Positions 8,135 through 19,991 of a stretch of DNA of 61,155 nt are shown here, one piece after another. Position 1 is the first letter of the stretch. Each line of letters opens with the position of its first letter. The position numbers were made by a program, and so were the translations under genes. The notes beneath the pieces were generated by a model. The model was not told the origin of the DNA. It searched no databases and saw nothing but the letters and a program-made list of their open reading frames with translations. The stretch comes from Bythopirellula sp. (GTDB taxonomy: Bacteria > Planctomycetota > Planctomycetia > Pirellulales > Lacipirellulaceae), in contig JANQQA010000131.1 of NCBI GenBank assembly GCA_028285205.1, forward strand, positions 1-61,155, given 5' to 3'.

Positions 8135-9847
8135 CTAGACCAGAGCAGGTTCTTCCTCAGGCAAGTTGCTTCGTTTGGGGAAGTCCGGCGGCCGACGTAC
8201 GAAGCCTTCGTCTTCACCCTCGAAAACCAGTTCCGAGTAATCATACGGATCGGTGGCCAACGGGCACTGTTCGAAATTATGGTGCGGGGGCGGAGAACTG
8301 CACTGCCATTCGAGCGTCGCGGCGCCCCAGGGGTTGCTCGGTGCGCGACGGCCACGAATCAGCGACATCAGTAGTACGCCGGCGCAAATGAACAGGCCGA
8401 CACCCAGGACCATCGCCCCGACCGTGGAGACTTGGTGTAGACTCTGGAACTCGGCTTCGTAGCGTGCATACCGTCGCGGCATACCGCGCGTTCCCAACAG
8501 GAACTGCGGAAAGAAGGTCCAATTGAAACCAACGAAGATGACCAGACAAGCCACCTTGGCCCAGAATTCGTTAAACATTCGGCCAAACATCTTCGGCCAC
8601 CAGTAATGCAGCGCCGCCAGGAAGGCGATCAGCGTGCCGCCCATCATCACGTAGTGGAAATGCGCTACCACGAAGTAGGTGTCATGCAGGTGCACGTCGG
8701 TTGCCAAAGCGCCAAGGAATAGCCCGGTTAAGCCGCCGATGCCAAATAGCAAAATGAACGAGAGCGCGTAACACATGGGCGTCGTCAAACGAATCGAGCC
8801 TTTGTACATCGTCGCGAGCCAATTGAATACTTTGATCCCGGAGGGTATTGAAACGCTAAACGTCAGGGCACTGAAGATCACGGCAGCCAATGGCGAATCG
8901 CTACTGATGAACATGTGGTGGCCCCACACCAGAAATCCCAACAGCGCGATCGCGATGCTGCTGAAGGCAATGAATCGATAGCCGAAGATCGGCTTGGAAC
9001 TGAAAACGCTGATCAGTTCACTGATCACGCCCATGGCGGGCAGGATCATGATGTAGACGGCCGGGTGCGAATAGAACCAGAAGAAGTGCTGGTAGAGCAC
9101 CGGGTCTCCACCGAGCGCGGGATCGAATATGCCAATGCCAAGCATTTTCTCAGCTGTCAGCAAAATCATCGTGATTCCCAGCACGGGCGTTGCCAACAGC
9201 TGGATGATCGAAGTGGCGTACAACGACCACAGAAACAGCGGCATCTTAAACCACGTCATGCCGGGAGGCCGCATTGTGTTGATCGTCACAACAAAGTTCA
9301 GCCCAGTGAAGATCGAACTAAAGCCAAGGATGAACACTCCAATCGTTGCTGCTATCACCGTGGAACTGGTCGTCGTGCTATAAGGCGTGTAGAACGTCCA
9401 ACCGGTATCCAGGCCGCCGAGCACCAGCGCCAACAGGAAGAAGATGGCACCGACCACCCACAAGTAGAAACTCGCCAGGTTCATCCTCGGAAATGCGACA
9501 TCTTTCGCACCCAGCATCACCGGCAGCAAGAAGTTGCCCAGTGCGGCGGGGATGCTTGGAATCAGGAACAAAAACGTCATGATCGCGCCGTGCAATGTGA
9601 ACAGCTCGTTATAGCGATCCTCGCTCAAGAACGCCTTGCCGGGCGTAAACAGCTCGAGGCGGATTACCAGTGCGATCAAACCTCCAATCAAGAAGGTCAG
9701 CAGGATCCCTGCTAAGTACATCACACCGATACGTTTGTGGTCGAGCGTGAACAACCACGAGCGCAGACCGCTATCACATGTCAGGTAGTTATTCTGTTCG
9801 GCGGCTGGCGTGGAGCCAGGAGCCGCATTTTCATTGATAGCAATCAT
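8135..9847 (-). CDS. ctaD: Cytochrome c oxidase subunit I, A2-type heme-copper oxidase
   Basis: The 570-residue catalytic subunit has 12 predicted helices. Visible ligands: His86 (heme a), His261 with Tyr265 (CuB His-Tyr pair), His310-His311 (CuB), His396 (heme a3) and His398 (heme a). The helix VI motif is YSHPAV rather than XGHPEV, so the D-channel glutamate is replaced by the Tyr-Ser pair typical of A2 oxidases such as Rhodothermus and Thermus caa3. It reduces O2 and pumps protons in the cytoplasmic membrane. Its start overlaps the subunit II stop by 4 bp, so expression is coupled. Confidence 0.95.
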   Translation of the reverse strand: MIAINENAAPGSTPAAEQNNYLTCDSGLRSWLFTLDHKRIGVMYLAGILLTFLIGGLIALVIRLELFTPGKAFLSEDRYNELFTLHGAIMTFLFLIPSIPAALGNFLLPVMLGAKDVAFPRMNLASFYLWVVGAIFFLLALVLGGLDTGWTFYTPYSTTTSSTVIAATIGVFILGFSSIFTGLNFVVTINTMRPPGMTWFKMPLFLWSLYATSIIQLLATPVLGITMILLTAEKMLGIGIFDPALGGDPVLYQHFFWFYSHPAVYIMILPAMGVISELISVFSSKPIFGYRFIAFSSIAIALLGFLVWGHHMFISSDSPLAAVIFSALTFSVSIPSGIKVFNWLATMYKGSIRLTTPMCYALSFILLFGIGGLTGLFLGALATDVHLHDTYFVVAHFHYVMMGGTLIAFLAALHYWWPKMFGRMFNEFWAKVACLVIFVGFNWTFFPQFLLGTRGMPRRYARYEAEFQSLHQVSTVGAMVLGVGLFICAGVLLMSLIRGRRAPSNPWGAATLEWQCSSPPPHHNFEQCPLATDPYDYSELVFEGEDEGFVRRPPDFPKRSNLPEEEPALV

Positions 9848-10845
9848 GGAGTTGCCTCATTGGTTGTGGAGAGGCTTTTGATGTAAGCGATCAGCGCGGC
9901 AATTTCTTCGTCCTTCAACTGACCTTGATACGTCGGCATCACCGGTTTGTAGCCAGCTCGAATCTTGGCTTGCGGCTCCAGGATCGATTCCCGAATGTAG
10001 TTCTCATCCACCTCGACCATCGATCCGTCAGTGAGGGGCTGCTGGGTGCCAAAAACATTGAGGAACGTTGGGCCAACTTTGGCCGCACCGTCAATGGAGT
10101 GACACTGCACGCAGCCGCGGCGGGTGTAAAGGATCTCTCCAGCTTCCACGGGAGTCATGGTCTTCAGCAAGTTCGCGGCGTTGTCGAGCCACGTATCAAA
10201 CTCGCCAGACGGATGAACAACGACTTTCGCCAGCATCGTCGAGTGCTGGGTCCCGCAATATTCAGCGCAGAATAATGTGTAATCACCGGCGGTATGTGCC
10301 TCGAACCAAGTCGTCGAGTAGCGCCCAGGAATCAGATCCATCTTCAATCGGAACGCCGGGATGTAAAGGCTGTGGATCACGTCGTCAGACGACATCACCA
10401 ACTTAACTGGCCGGTCGATCGGTACGTGTAATTTGTTGTCGACATGGCCATTGGGATAGGTGAAACTCCAACTCCACTTTTTCGCCGTGACCTGGATCTC
10501 GTAGCTGTTGTCCGGAGCCTGCCGCATGTCTAGATAGCTGATGAAGCCCCAGAAAAAGATCACTCCCACCAGCAGTCCGGGAATCACCGTCCAAACGATT
10601 TCCAGTACGTTGTTGTGGTCCGGCGAGGGTTGAATTTCGAGATCGTCACGTTGCCGGTACTTGACGATGAACACGAACATCGCCCCGACAATGATTGCGA
10701 AGAACACCACCGAGATGGCGAGGATGAAATAGAACAGCTCATCCACATCGCCAGCGGTTGTTGACGTCGGCTTGGGAAACAGTGAACCTGAGCTCGCTGC
10801 TAACGGCATCATCGAATCCATGGTTTCTTGAATCGGAAGGAACAC
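9844..10845 (-). CDS. ctaC: Cytochrome c oxidase subunit II with fused cytochrome c (caa3)
   Basis: A 333-residue protein with two N-terminal membrane helices (about 38-62 and 84-103). The periplasmic cupredoxin domain carries the CuA ligands His158, Cys193, Cys197, His201 and Met204 ([12 protein letters not shown]). A C-terminal cytochrome c domain has CVQCH at 245-249 and a likely axial Met303. The fusion makes the oxidase caa3 type. It accepts electrons from ACIII, directly or through small cytochromes. Confidence 0.95.
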   Translation of the reverse strand: MFLPIQETMDSMMPLAASSGSLFPKPTSTTAGDVDELFYFILAISVVFFAIIVGAMFVFIVKYRQRDDLEIQPSPDHNNVLEIVWTVIPGLLVGVIFFWGFISYLDMRQAPDNSYEIQVTAKKWSWSFTYPNGHVDNKLHVPIDRPVKLVMSSDDVIHSLYIPAFRLKMDLIPGRYSTTWFEAHTAGDYTLFCAEYCGTQHSTMLAKVVVHPSGEFDTWLDNAANLLKTMTPVEAGEILYTRRGCVQCHSIDGAAKVGPTFLNVFGTQQPLTDGSMVEVDENYIRESILEPQAKIRAGYKPVMPTYQGQLKDEEIAALIAYIKSLSTTNEATP

Positions 10846-10856
10846 TAAGCACCACC

Positions 10857-11681
10857 TTAGTCGTTAGCTCTCTCAACCAGAGACGCCTCTCGTCGGCGGC
10901 GCATCCAAATCGGTATCAGTCCAACCGCCAACGTCGTGAGCGTCATCACAGCGCCCAGCTTCATCAATCGACGCGCCACCGGCGCGTATCGTCCCGAGCT
11001 TTCGTCGTAGTGAAAACAATAGAGCAGTACGCGATCCAACGTCGAACCAACTTTGCCTTCGCCCGCTTCGACCAACGCCAATTTCAGCGTCTGAGCTGGG
11101 TAGAGCACGCCGTATAGATAGCGCGAAACGCGTCCGTCTGGGGTGCAGACCATAATGGCGGCGGAATGTGCGTACTCTTCGCGTTCAGGAACATACTTGT
11201 AGCGGAAGCCAACGGCATCGGCGAGTCGCTCGATCGATCGTTGATCGCCCGTCAAGAAATGCCAGCCCTCGGCGGTGTTCGGGCGACCGTAACTCTTGAC
11301 GTAACGCTGTTTCACCTGTCTGGCACGCTGAGGAGTTTCCAGCGGATTGATACTCACACTGCAGATTTCGAATTGGTCACCTGCATCCCAGCTAAGTTCG
11401 CGAAGGCCATCCAACAAGCCGTTGAGCTGCAGTTGGCAGAGCATCGGGCAATCCGAATAGTTCAATGACAACAGAATGGGGCGATCACCAACGAACAAGT
11501 CGCCCAATCGCACTTCCTTGCCCTTGGTGTCCGTGAACGTCAAATCGAGCGGCAACTGCGTGTCGAGCTTTTCGTCGATGCCAACGCCTTCCAGCGCGTC
11601 CAAATCGCGATTGACTTGGGCGTCAGCTCGACCGGCCATGCATAGAGCAATGAGCGTGCAAACAACAAGTAATCGCATCAC
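10857..11681 (-). CDS. SCO1/SenC-family copper chaperone with C-terminal anchor
   Basis: A 274-residue protein with an N-terminal signal peptide, a thioredoxin-like fold with the copper site CPMLC (CxxxC) and a distal His in the HSAAIMV segment. A C-terminal membrane helix (LMKLGAVMTLTTLAVGLIPI) precedes a basic tail. SCO proteins deliver copper to, or reduce, the CuA site of subunit II, whose gene follows directly. Its start overlaps the previous gene by 4 bp. Confidence 0.92.
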   Translation of the reverse strand: MMRLLVVCTLIALCMAGRADAQVNRDLDALEGVGIDEKLDTQLPLDLTFTDTKGKEVRLGDLFVGDRPILLSLNYSDCPMLCQLQLNGLLDGLRELSWDAGDQFEICSVSINPLETPQRARQVKQRYVKSYGRPNTAEGWHFLTGDQRSIERLADAVGFRYKYVPEREEYAHSAAIMVCTPDGRVSRYLYGVLYPAQTLKLALVEAGEGKVGSTLDRVLLYCFHYDESSGRYAPVARRLMKLGAVMTLTTLAVGLIPIWMRRRREASLVERAND

Positions 11682-12013
11682 GGCACCTCAGCTTCCGGTT
11701 GCGCTGAAACATCGTCGTCTGCTTGCGTTGCCATTTTCTCCTGCACAACCAGACGCATCGCTCGTTCGATCGGGATCGTGACAATATCCTTCTCACGGTT
11801 CGACCAACTGTAGCGCGATAGCTTGGCCAGTTGCTCCGCAAGTTTACTGTCGCCGTCAGCCGTCGGAGCTTCAACTACTTTCCGCTGAGTTTCGGCGGTC
11901 GCATAGTTGTAGTACAGCGCTTGCACGGCGATCACCGTCGCCGCCGTGACGAGCACGCTGACGATGCCGACGGTGGCAATCATCGGAACGTTAAGGTTTT
12001 CTTCTTCCGCCAT
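11678..12013 (-). CDS. Small membrane protein of the ACIII-oxidase operon
   Basis: The 111-residue protein has one N-terminal membrane helix (VGIVSVLVTAATVIAVQALYY) and a periplasmic part with YSWSNREKDIVTIPIERAM. A similar IPIxRAM segment is, from memory, present in small proteins of other ACIII/oxidase operons. It lies between actF and the SCO gene and overlaps the latter by 4 bp. A role in assembly or in linking ACIII to caa3 is inferred from position only. Confidence 0.6.
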   Translation of the reverse strand: MAEEENLNVPMIATVGIVSVLVTAATVIAVQALYYNYATAETQRKVVEAPTADGDSKLAEQLAKLSRYSWSNREKDIVTIPIERAMRLVVQEKMATQADDDVSAQPEAEVP

Positions 12014-12021
12014 GGCTGCAC

Positions 12022-13248
12022 CTATACGTTATGGAATGCCAATGACTCTTCCAGATACGGATCGCCGACAGGTACCAAGGTCGTGCCGACTGCTCGCTTG
12101 AGGATGGTCGCCAGCCAGATTCCGCCGACGCCCACCAAAGTCAATAAGTCCAATGGTCCAACTGCAATCGATTCCGGCGAAGCGCTGGGGATAATCAGCC
12201 AATACAAATCAATCCAGTGCATGGCGAGCATGAACACTGCCCAGAACAGTAGGACACGCTTGCTCCGGCGTGCGGATCGCGACATCAAGCCAAAGAACGG
12301 CAAAAAGAAATGCCCGACGATGAGCAACAGGCCGACGAATTGCCAGCCGTGCTCCTGGCGATGCAAGAACCAGACGGTTTCCTCGGGAATATTTGCGTAC
12401 CAAATCAGCAAAAACTGGGAGAACGCGATGTACGCCCAGAAGAAAGTAAAACCAAACAACAACTTGCCGAGGTCGTGGTAGTGCTCCGTGGTCACTGCCT
12501 GCGAGATCAACCCAAATCGCTGGAGAATTGCCGAGGCGACTGCCAATGTGGCGAACACAGCAACTGCGCACCCGGCAAAGAAGTAGATACCGAAAATCGT
12601 ACTGAACCAGTGCGGATCGAGCGACATCAGCCAGTCGAATGCAGCAAAGTTGATCGTGCCGGCGAAAGCCAGCATTGAGGGACCGCTCCACTTTCGCATC
12701 GCCTCAGTTGGGAGCGCGTCGGCGGCCCTGTCCTGTGCTACCGAACGACTGAAGTAGAAGCGGGCGATGATCGTCCACAGTGTGAAGTAAGCCAGGCAGC
12801 GGAATGCGAAAAATGGTGCATTCAGGTAGGGCGTCTTCCCTTGAACCAGGGCGTCGGTTTGCCGCAACGCCTCGTCGTTCCACGAATAGAGCGCGGCACT
12901 ACCAAAAAACATCGGCAAAACAATCGGCAACATCATCAAACCGAGCACAGGAATCGCTGCAGTCAGCAACTCGGCGATCCGGCGCAGGACCACGCTCCAT
13001 CGTGCCCCTGTGAGATGTTGCAGCACGACGAAGAACAGCGCCCCGAGGCTGATACTGAGGAAGAAACTGACACTCAGTAAATAGACGTGCATTAACCGCT
13101 GCATGCCATCCGCCGACCAATAGCCGATGGCCAGACTTACGATCAGAAGCGCAGCTCCAATCCGCATCGCCGACGAAGGCCAGTGCCCCAACTGCTCGGC
13201 TTGCAGACTAGGCAGATTCTTAATTTGACGCACTGTGGTCGCGTTCAT
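12022..13248 (-). CDS. actF: Alternative complex III membrane subunit ActF
   Basis: A 408-residue polytopic protein with about ten helices, of the quinol:cytochrome c oxidoreductase membrane subunit family related to ActC/NrfD. Recognisable segments are WLMSLDPHWFSTIFGIYFFAG and FGFTFFWAYIAFSQFLLIWYANIPEETVWF. In ACIII, ActF forms a second membrane pillar beside ActC. It starts 12 bp after the ActDE gene. Confidence 0.9.
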   Translation of the reverse strand: MNATTVRQIKNLPSLQAEQLGHWPSSAMRIGAALLIVSLAIGYWSADGMQRLMHVYLLSVSFFLSISLGALFFVVLQHLTGARWSVVLRRIAELLTAAIPVLGLMMLPIVLPMFFGSAALYSWNDEALRQTDALVQGKTPYLNAPFFAFRCLAYFTLWTIIARFYFSRSVAQDRAADALPTEAMRKWSGPSMLAFAGTINFAAFDWLMSLDPHWFSTIFGIYFFAGCAVAVFATLAVASAILQRFGLISQAVTTEHYHDLGKLLFGFTFFWAYIAFSQFLLIWYANIPEETVWFLHRQEHGWQFVGLLLIVGHFFLPFFGLMSRSARRSKRVLLFWAVFMLAMHWIDLYWLIIPSASPESIAVGPLDLLTLVGVGGIWLATILKRAVGTTLVPVGDPYLEESLAFHNV

Positions 13249-13259
13249 CGCAGATAACC

Positions 13260-14534
13260 TCAGTTCATTTCACGTAAAGTTGCACGAAGGTCGGTTGGCA
13301 CATCCGCGAGCGACGCCTGCTGGCTTCGTTGCAAAGCCCGCATGTACAACACAATTGCCCAGCGGTCTTCCACTGAGATCTGGTGTCCGTAAGCTGGCAT
13401 CTTCCGCACGCCATTGGTAATCGAGTTGAACAACTGACCGACCGGCTGGTCGATGACGTGTTGTGAGTGCAACGACGTCGGCGGCACCCAAGTACCTTGC
13501 TCCAACTCCAAAGCCCGCAGCGACGCCAGACCATTACCATAGCCAGCTTTGCCGTGGCAAACCGCGCAGTGAATGTCGAAGCGCTCACGCCCACGCTCCA
13601 TCAGTTCGGTTGATACCGTCATGGGAACCTCTTTAACCCACTGTGGCGTCGCTGTTTCGGATCCGTCACCTTCCCCGCTGCTTGCTTTGCCGGGTGCAAA
13701 ACCGAACTCGTAACTGGCATTCTGTTGCAAGCTTCCGCGCGGCACAGTACCGCTAACCCGCGGGCGCATCGCCCGTCCATCCGCAAACAAGCGGCTTGAA
13801 GTCTGCGACTTGAACTTCGGCTGGAAATCCATATCGAAGAAATTGTGTACGCGCGGCTTGTCGGAAGTTGTGGAACGAGCGCTCGCGATGATGACCGGCG
13901 GGAGTAAGGCCAAGGAGCCAAGCACAGCGGCGCCCATCAAGATTGCCCGCGGCATAGCACTCGGATTTGGTTCTTCCGTCAACGGCTCGACATGCTTCGC
14001 GCCAGCGAGTCGCAGTGCCTCTCCGGTTACCTTCTCATCAAAACTCGAATCCTTTGCATCAACCGAGAGGAAAAAGCCATCGGTAGTTACGGTCGAGAAG
14101 CGACCAACCCGTAACAGCGAGTTCGACAGTTTCGGCAAACCGTTAAAAGCCAACATGCCGAAGAACGCGGTAAACGCAGCTGCCAGAATAATGACTTCGA
14201 ACGTGACTGGGATGTTCGCCGGCAAGCTGAATAGCGGCTTTCCGCTGATAAGCATCGGGTAGTCGACTGCGTTTGTCCACCACTGAAACGCGATTGCACC
14301 AATGCCGCCGACGAGCCCCGCCACCAAGACCAGCCACGGCAGTTTGGTGGGGCGCACACCCAACGCGTCGTCTAACTCGTGAATGGGGAACGGCGTGAAC
14401 GCGTCGAGTTCGGCGTAACCGTTGGTACGCATCGACCTTGCCCCTCGAATTAGTTCGTCCTGCGTGGCGAACTCGGCTAGCAACCCAACGGTCCGAGGCT
14501 GATCAGCTGCAACTTGTTGCTGCTCGCTCGTCAT
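13260..14534 (-). CDS. ActD-ActE fusion: DUF3341 membrane protein plus cytochrome c
   Basis: One 424-residue chain joins two ACIII subunits. Residues about 15-190 are ActD (DUF3341) with [14 protein letters not shown] and [11 protein letters not shown] marks and two helices. A further hydrophobic segment lies at about 196-215. Residues about 305-424 are a monoheme cytochrome c (CAVCH at 323-327, with a likely axial Met in [10 protein letters not shown]), equivalent to ActE. Many ACIII operons encode these separately. The start overlaps the actC stop by 4 bp (ATGA). The heme passes electrons from ActB/ActA toward the oxidase. Confidence 0.88.
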   Translation of the reverse strand: MTSEQQQVAADQPRTVGLLAEFATQDELIRGARSMRTNGYAELDAFTPFPIHELDDALGVRPTKLPWLVLVAGLVGGIGAIAFQWWTNAVDYPMLISGKPLFSLPANIPVTFEVIILAAAFTAFFGMLAFNGLPKLSNSLLRVGRFSTVTTDGFFLSVDAKDSSFDEKVTGEALRLAGAKHVEPLTEEPNPSAMPRAILMGAAVLGSLALLPPVIIASARSTTSDKPRVHNFFDMDFQPKFKSQTSSRLFADGRAMRPRVSGTVPRGSLQQNASYEFGFAPGKASSGEGDGSETATPQWVKEVPMTVSTELMERGRERFDIHCAVCHGKAGYGNGLASLRALELEQGTWVPPTSLHSQHVIDQPVGQLFNSITNGVRKMPAYGHQISVEDRWAIVLYMRALQRSQQASLADVPTDLRATLREMN

Positions 14535-16003
14535 GCTTCCGGCCCTCCCCCAACGTACTCAGGCTTCGCAGGCTCTTCTGCGGGCGTGGGCCGCAGCCGC
14601 AGCTTTCGCGCTTCGGAGTCTGCTTCGTCGGGCTTCGGCATCACGGCCTTCACCTCCGACATAGCGACCATTGGCAGGTAGCGGCAAAACAGCAAAAACA
14701 AAGTGAAGAAAAGGCCAAAGCTGCCGACAAACATCAGCACATCGATGGCTGTCGGCGAGTAGTAGCCCCAGCTCGACGGCAAGAAGTCACGGCTCAACGA
14801 CGTGACGGTGATCACAAAACGCTCGAACCACATACCGATGTTCACGAACACGCAAACGACGACCATTAGCCATGGCGTCGTACGGAACTTTTTGAACCAA
14901 AACAGTTGCGGTGAAACGACGTTGCACACGACCATCGTCCAATATGCCCACGCGTAGGGGCCGAGTGCCCGATTAATAAACGCGAACTGCTCGTAACCAT
15001 TGCCACCGTACCAGGCGATGAAGAACTCAATCGCGTAAGCAAAACCAACCATGGTGCCGGTCGCCAGGATGATCTTGGTCATGACTTCGAGATGCCGAGG
15101 CGTCACCAGATCCTTCAGCCCGAAGTAGGCGCGAGCTGGTACCATTAGCGTCACGACCATGGCAAACCCACTGAACACCGCACCGGCGACAAAGTATGGA
15201 GGAAAGATCGTCGTGTGCCAGCCAGGGATCTGCGAGACGGCGAAGTCAAAGCTCACAATCGTGTGGACGCTCAGCACCAACGGCGTCGCCAGGGCGGCGA
15301 GCAACATGTAGGCCTTTTCGTACCGACTCCACTGTCGCGCCGACCCAGTCCATCCCAGAGAGGCGATGCCATAGGCCATCTGGCGAAACTTCGTCGTCGC
15401 GCGATCTCGTAGGGTCGCCAAGTCGGGAATCATGCCCATGTACCAGAACAGCAGCGAAACCGTTGCGTAGGTCGAAACTGCGAACACATCCCATAGCAGC
15501 GGACTGCGAAAGTTCGGCCACATCGCCAGGTGTTGGCTCGGATACGGAGCCAACCAATAGACCAGCCAGACGCGACCAACGTGGATTGCCGGGAAGATTC
15601 CCGCACATGCGACCGCAAAGATGGTCATCGCTTCGGCGAAGCGATTGATGCTCGTTCGCCAGTTCTGCCGGAATAAAAACAAGATAGCGGAGATCAGTGT
15701 TCCGGCGTGACCGATGCCGACCCAGAACACGAAATTCACAATTGGCCAGGCCCAGAACACAGGTGCATTGTTGCCCCAAACTCCAACGCCCGTTGCGACC
15801 AAGTAGCCAATCAAGCCAAACAACATCAGCGTCAGCGAAGACGAAATCGCGAACGCGACGTACCACGCTTGCGGTGGTCGCGGGCGCTCGACGATCTTGC
15901 AAACGGTGTCGGTTATCGATCGATAGTTATGGTCCCCATCGATAACGCTTTCCTGCGGCCGACGATACAAATTGGGGTTAACGGCGAGTTCAGCTGTGGC
16001 CAT
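14531..16003 (-). CDS. actC: Alternative complex III quinol-binding subunit ActC (NrfD family)
   Basis: A 490-residue NrfD/PsrC-family protein with about ten helices. Marks include [21 protein letters not shown] and a helix around [23 protein letters not shown]. It is the membrane subunit that holds the quinol site next to the [3Fe-4S] cluster of ActB. It overlaps the actB end by 14 bp, so its translation is probably coupled to actB. A basic/acidic C-terminal tail is cytoplasmic. Confidence 0.92.
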   Translation of the reverse strand: MATAELAVNPNLYRRPQESVIDGDHNYRSITDTVCKIVERPRPPQAWYVAFAISSSLTLMLFGLIGYLVATGVGVWGNNAPVFWAWPIVNFVFWVGIGHAGTLISAILFLFRQNWRTSINRFAEAMTIFAVACAGIFPAIHVGRVWLVYWLAPYPSQHLAMWPNFRSPLLWDVFAVSTYATVSLLFWYMGMIPDLATLRDRATTKFRQMAYGIASLGWTGSARQWSRYEKAYMLLAALATPLVLSVHTIVSFDFAVSQIPGWHTTIFPPYFVAGAVFSGFAMVVTLMVPARAYFGLKDLVTPRHLEVMTKIILATGTMVGFAYAIEFFIAWYGGNGYEQFAFINRALGPYAWAYWTMVVCNVVSPQLFWFKKFRTTPWLMVVVCVFVNIGMWFERFVITVTSLSRDFLPSSWGYYSPTAIDVLMFVGSFGLFFTLFLLFCRYLPMVAMSEVKAVMPKPDEADSEARKLRLRPTPAEEPAKPEYVGGGPEA

Positions 16004-19000
16004 GATTGCCTCCCTGGTGTCCGCCTGGCGAAGTGGTTGTGGATTCGAGCTTTGGGTGTGGGTTGCGGATGCGTGCGAGGTACTTGGTTCGTGGCTTCAC
16101 GTTGAGTTCCGAGAGCATGCCGTAGGCTCGTGCGTCATGATGGGCCACGGCGACGCGGCTCTCCGAGTTGTTTAGGTCGCCGAACTCAATGGCCTGTGTC
16201 GGACAAGCTTGCTGGCAAGCCGTTTTGATTTCGCCGTCACCGATTGGTTGCTGCTCGTTCTTGGCATCGATCTTGACGTTCTGGATCCTTTGAACGCAGT
16301 AGGTGCACTTTTCCATGACGCCGCGACTACGCACGGTCACCTCAGGATTCACGACGAGCTGGACCAACTCTCGATTAGCGTCTTCGAGGTCTTCGTTGTA
16401 GTCCAGGAAATTGAATCGTCGTACTTTATAAGGGCAGTTGTTTGCGCAGTATCGCGTGCCGATGCAACGGTTGTAGACCATATCGTTGAGGCCTTCGTCG
16501 CTGTGCACCGTCGCAGCGACTGGGCAGACTTGTTCGCACGGTGCGTTCTCGCAGTGGTGGCAAGCTACCGGCTGCGTGGCAACTGAGGGATTCTCCACGT
16601 CGCCCTGGAAGTAGCGATCGACGCGGATCCAGTGCATCTCACGACCTTTGGCAACCTGTTCCTTACCCACGATCGGTACATTATTCTCCGACTGGCACGC
16701 AACCATGCAGGCGTTACACCCGATGCACTTGTTGAGATCGATCGACATGCCCCACGCGTTGCCTTCGTAGGTCGGCTCCTCCCACAACGACTCCAGCGGC
16801 GGGTGATGTGTCATATGCTGGGCAAAGTCGGGATGCTCTTCGTATTCATTCAGCGTTCCCTCGCGGACCAAAGCCCCGACGCGCCGACCCGTTTCCTCTA
16901 GCCCCACCGTGTCAATTGCGTGGTGATCTTGAGTAGTCGCGAATTCGCAAGATCGGTCAGTTGGAGTAATCTGGAAATCTGAGATGAAGTACGGCTGCTG
17001 TGAGTTCCGCAGAGAGTTTACGTCGACTCCGACGGGCGCGACGCCGGCATCGACATTGCCTCCAATCATCCCCGCTACAGAACGGCCGTAGCCCAACGCA
17101 ACTCCGATCGAGCCCTCGGCCTGACCGGGCAAGACGAACACTGGCAGGTCGACTGTGGTTGAGGCTGCATTGACCGTGACGATGCCGCCGTGTTTGATTC
17201 CGAGTTGCTCGGCCGTCTTGGGGCCGACAATTGCGGCGTTGTCCCAAGTCAGCTTGGTGAGGAAATCGGGCGTCTCCTGCAACCAACCATTGTTTGCAAA
17301 CCGCCCGTCCAGCACACTTTCGCTAGGCGTGAATACAAGCTCCAGGTCGGTTTCCGATCGAGCAGCAGCCTCGCGGATCCACGTGCCGCGAGCATCGCTT
17401 GCTCCTAGCGAAGGCGTTACCGTCGCCAATTCAGTGTTGGCAAGAAATCCATCGTGCAGCAGTTTCTTCCAGGAATCGTCTGTGAGCTTCGCGGGCGCGG
17501 CGGCAGAGACCGCATCGCGGACGATCTGTTGAGCCTCACGCTGATCGCCGCGAATCAAGGCCAGTACTTCGAGCGCCGACTTGCCACCCAGCAACGGATC
17601 GATGAGCGGCTGGGTCACGCAGATCGTGCCGTCCCAACTGCGAACGTCTCCCCACGCTTCATAGGCGTGTGCCGCGGGAAGTTGCCAGCTGCAAAGACGC
17701 GAGGTTTCGTCTTCGTACTCACCCAATCGAATGGAAGTACTGACGTTAGCGAGAGCCTCTGCAAAGCGAAGGTCACCTGGTGCATCGTAGGCTGGATTCC
17801 CACCTAAAATGAGTAGGGTGTTGACTTCATCATTTCGCATTGCCGCGACCAAATCGCTCAGCGTCTGCGTAGCAACAGGCTTAACAGACGGGCTTGTGAA
17901 GAATATGGTTTTGCCGATATTTCTCAGCAGCGAATTCAATTGGTCCCCAATGGCATGAACTTCTGACGGCTGCGAGGGACCAACGGCAACGATACTCTGC
18001 CCACGATGCTTCACGAGGTCGTCGGCCAATGCCTTCGCGAAGCTCTCGGCTTCGGCCGGCAACGCGGGCAACGCCTCGCGAGGCGCGCTATCGTTCAACG
18101 CGTTTCGGACCAACGCGTCGACATGAGCGAGTAGCAAACCGATCTTGTGTGAAGCGATCGGCAGTCGATGGTCGGCCGCAGCGCCCGTGAGTGAAAATTG
18201 ACTTTCAGCCGCATAGACTCGACTCATTTCTTCGCCAGGTTCACGTCGCGACGCATATCCACGCGCATTTTCGAGCGAGTTCGGATGCAGTACGAGCAGG
18301 TCTTCGTCGAAGCTTGCCACGATCTTCGCCTGGGACAAGGCAAGCCGCGTTCGCAGACTCTGCCCGAAAGCCAACTCACAACCGGCCAGCTCATTCTTGC
18401 GCGAGACGGGCGCATACTCGTGAATGACAGCCTGTGGGAACTCTCGTACTAATCGCGCCAGCAGTTCGTTGCGCGAGATAGAGGAACTAGGCTCGACGAG
18501 TAAGTGAAATCCCTCACCACGATTCTGTTTGAGACCAGCAAAGTGGCGGCGAGCAAACTTCTCGAAATCTTGCCACGAGCGACTGAAGGATTCTCGCCCC
18601 TCGGTTTGGCGTAGTGTTGCGCTGCGGTCGGGGTCGTAGAGGCCAAGAATCGTCGCTTGCGACAGCGCGTCGGAAGCGCCGAAACTCGACGGATGATCTG
18701 GATTGCCTTCAATCTTGATCGGTCGCCCGTCGTAGCAGGTCGCCAACAGGTGACGGGGCATGCCGGCGATCTCGATCGAGGTAGCGAAATACTCAGCTTC
18801 GCCAGGAATGCGATTCTCAGGCCGCATCGCAAATGGCGCGATCTTTTCCTCTTCCCAGCGGCATCCAGCCAACCCGCCCAGCGCCAGCGAAGCGCCCATC
18901 AGTTGCATCCAGCGCCGCCGCGATAGGCCTTCGGGAAATTCCGAAGCCGCGACCGGAAACTCACGATGCAGGAAGTCGCGGAATTCTGATGTGTTTTGGA

Positions 19001-19042
19001 GCTGGTCCAGGCTACGCCAGTAGGTTTTGCCGGTGGTGGGTG

Positions 19043-19055
<13 letters not shown>
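15990..19055 (-). CDS. actB: Alternative complex III subunit ActB (molybdopterin-oxidoreductase-like plus FeS)
   Basis: The 1021-residue protein fuses a molybdopterin-oxidoreductase-like domain (known to lack Mo in ACIII) with a ferredoxin-type FeS domain. The N-terminus has a twin-arginine signal ([10 protein letters not shown]) ending in a lipobox LAGC with Cys65, so it is probably a periplasmic lipoprotein. FeS ligands lie in [48 protein letters not shown] and CQQACPTQA. The ATG at 19055 is chosen because the upstream extension overlaps actA more deeply and is non-conserved in character. It carries electrons from quinol toward the heme subunits. Confidence 0.92.
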
Positions 19056-19735
<680 letters not shown>

Positions 19736-19770
19736 GGTTGTGGGCGCGTAGCTGCAGGTGGCGGGAGTTC

Positions 19771-19784
19771 GTGCGAAATCGCAC
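19771..19784. promoter_or_regulatory. Perfect palindrome just upstream of actA
   Basis: GTGCGA-AA-TCGCAC, 36-49 bp before the actA start codon. It shares GCG...CGC half-sites with the RegA-like site 120 bp further upstream but with a shorter spacer. It could be a second, weaker RegA site or another regulator's operator in the leader. Confidence 0.4.
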
Positions 19785-19901
19785 AGCGGGTTTGTCTTGT
19801 GTCGTCATCGTTATGTTAGGCTGCAGACCCCAACAAACCGACGCGTCAAATAGTCACACCGCTGGCTTCTGGGTAACCGCAGATCGCCGGACGTTGCCAC
19901 C

Positions 19902-19918
19902 TGCGACAAAATGTCGCA
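19902..19918. promoter_or_regulatory. Predicted RegA/PrrA binding site upstream of the act-cox operon
   Basis: TGCGACA-AAA-TGTCGCA is a perfect 7-bp inverted repeat. Its core, GCGAC-AAAAT-GTCGC, fits the published RegA/PrrA consensus GCGNC-N5-GNCGC with no mismatch. It sits 168-182 bp upstream of actA and about 75 bp beyond the regA stop. The neighbouring regulator is a RegA homologue with the conserved Fis-type recognition helix. The match is seen in sequence; the control is inferred. Confidence 0.65.
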
Positions 19919-19991
19919 TGCGCTGTCCCGCACACCTGGGCAAGAAATACCCATGCAGAACTAGGTGTCGAGTTGGTGTGCAATCCGCGGC

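Noticed and set aside
8915..9715. Long plus-strand frame (266 codons) antisense to ctaD
   Set aside because: It mirrors a highly conserved oxidase gene, has Q/R/H-rich low-quality sequence and no domain; it is a codon-bias shadow.
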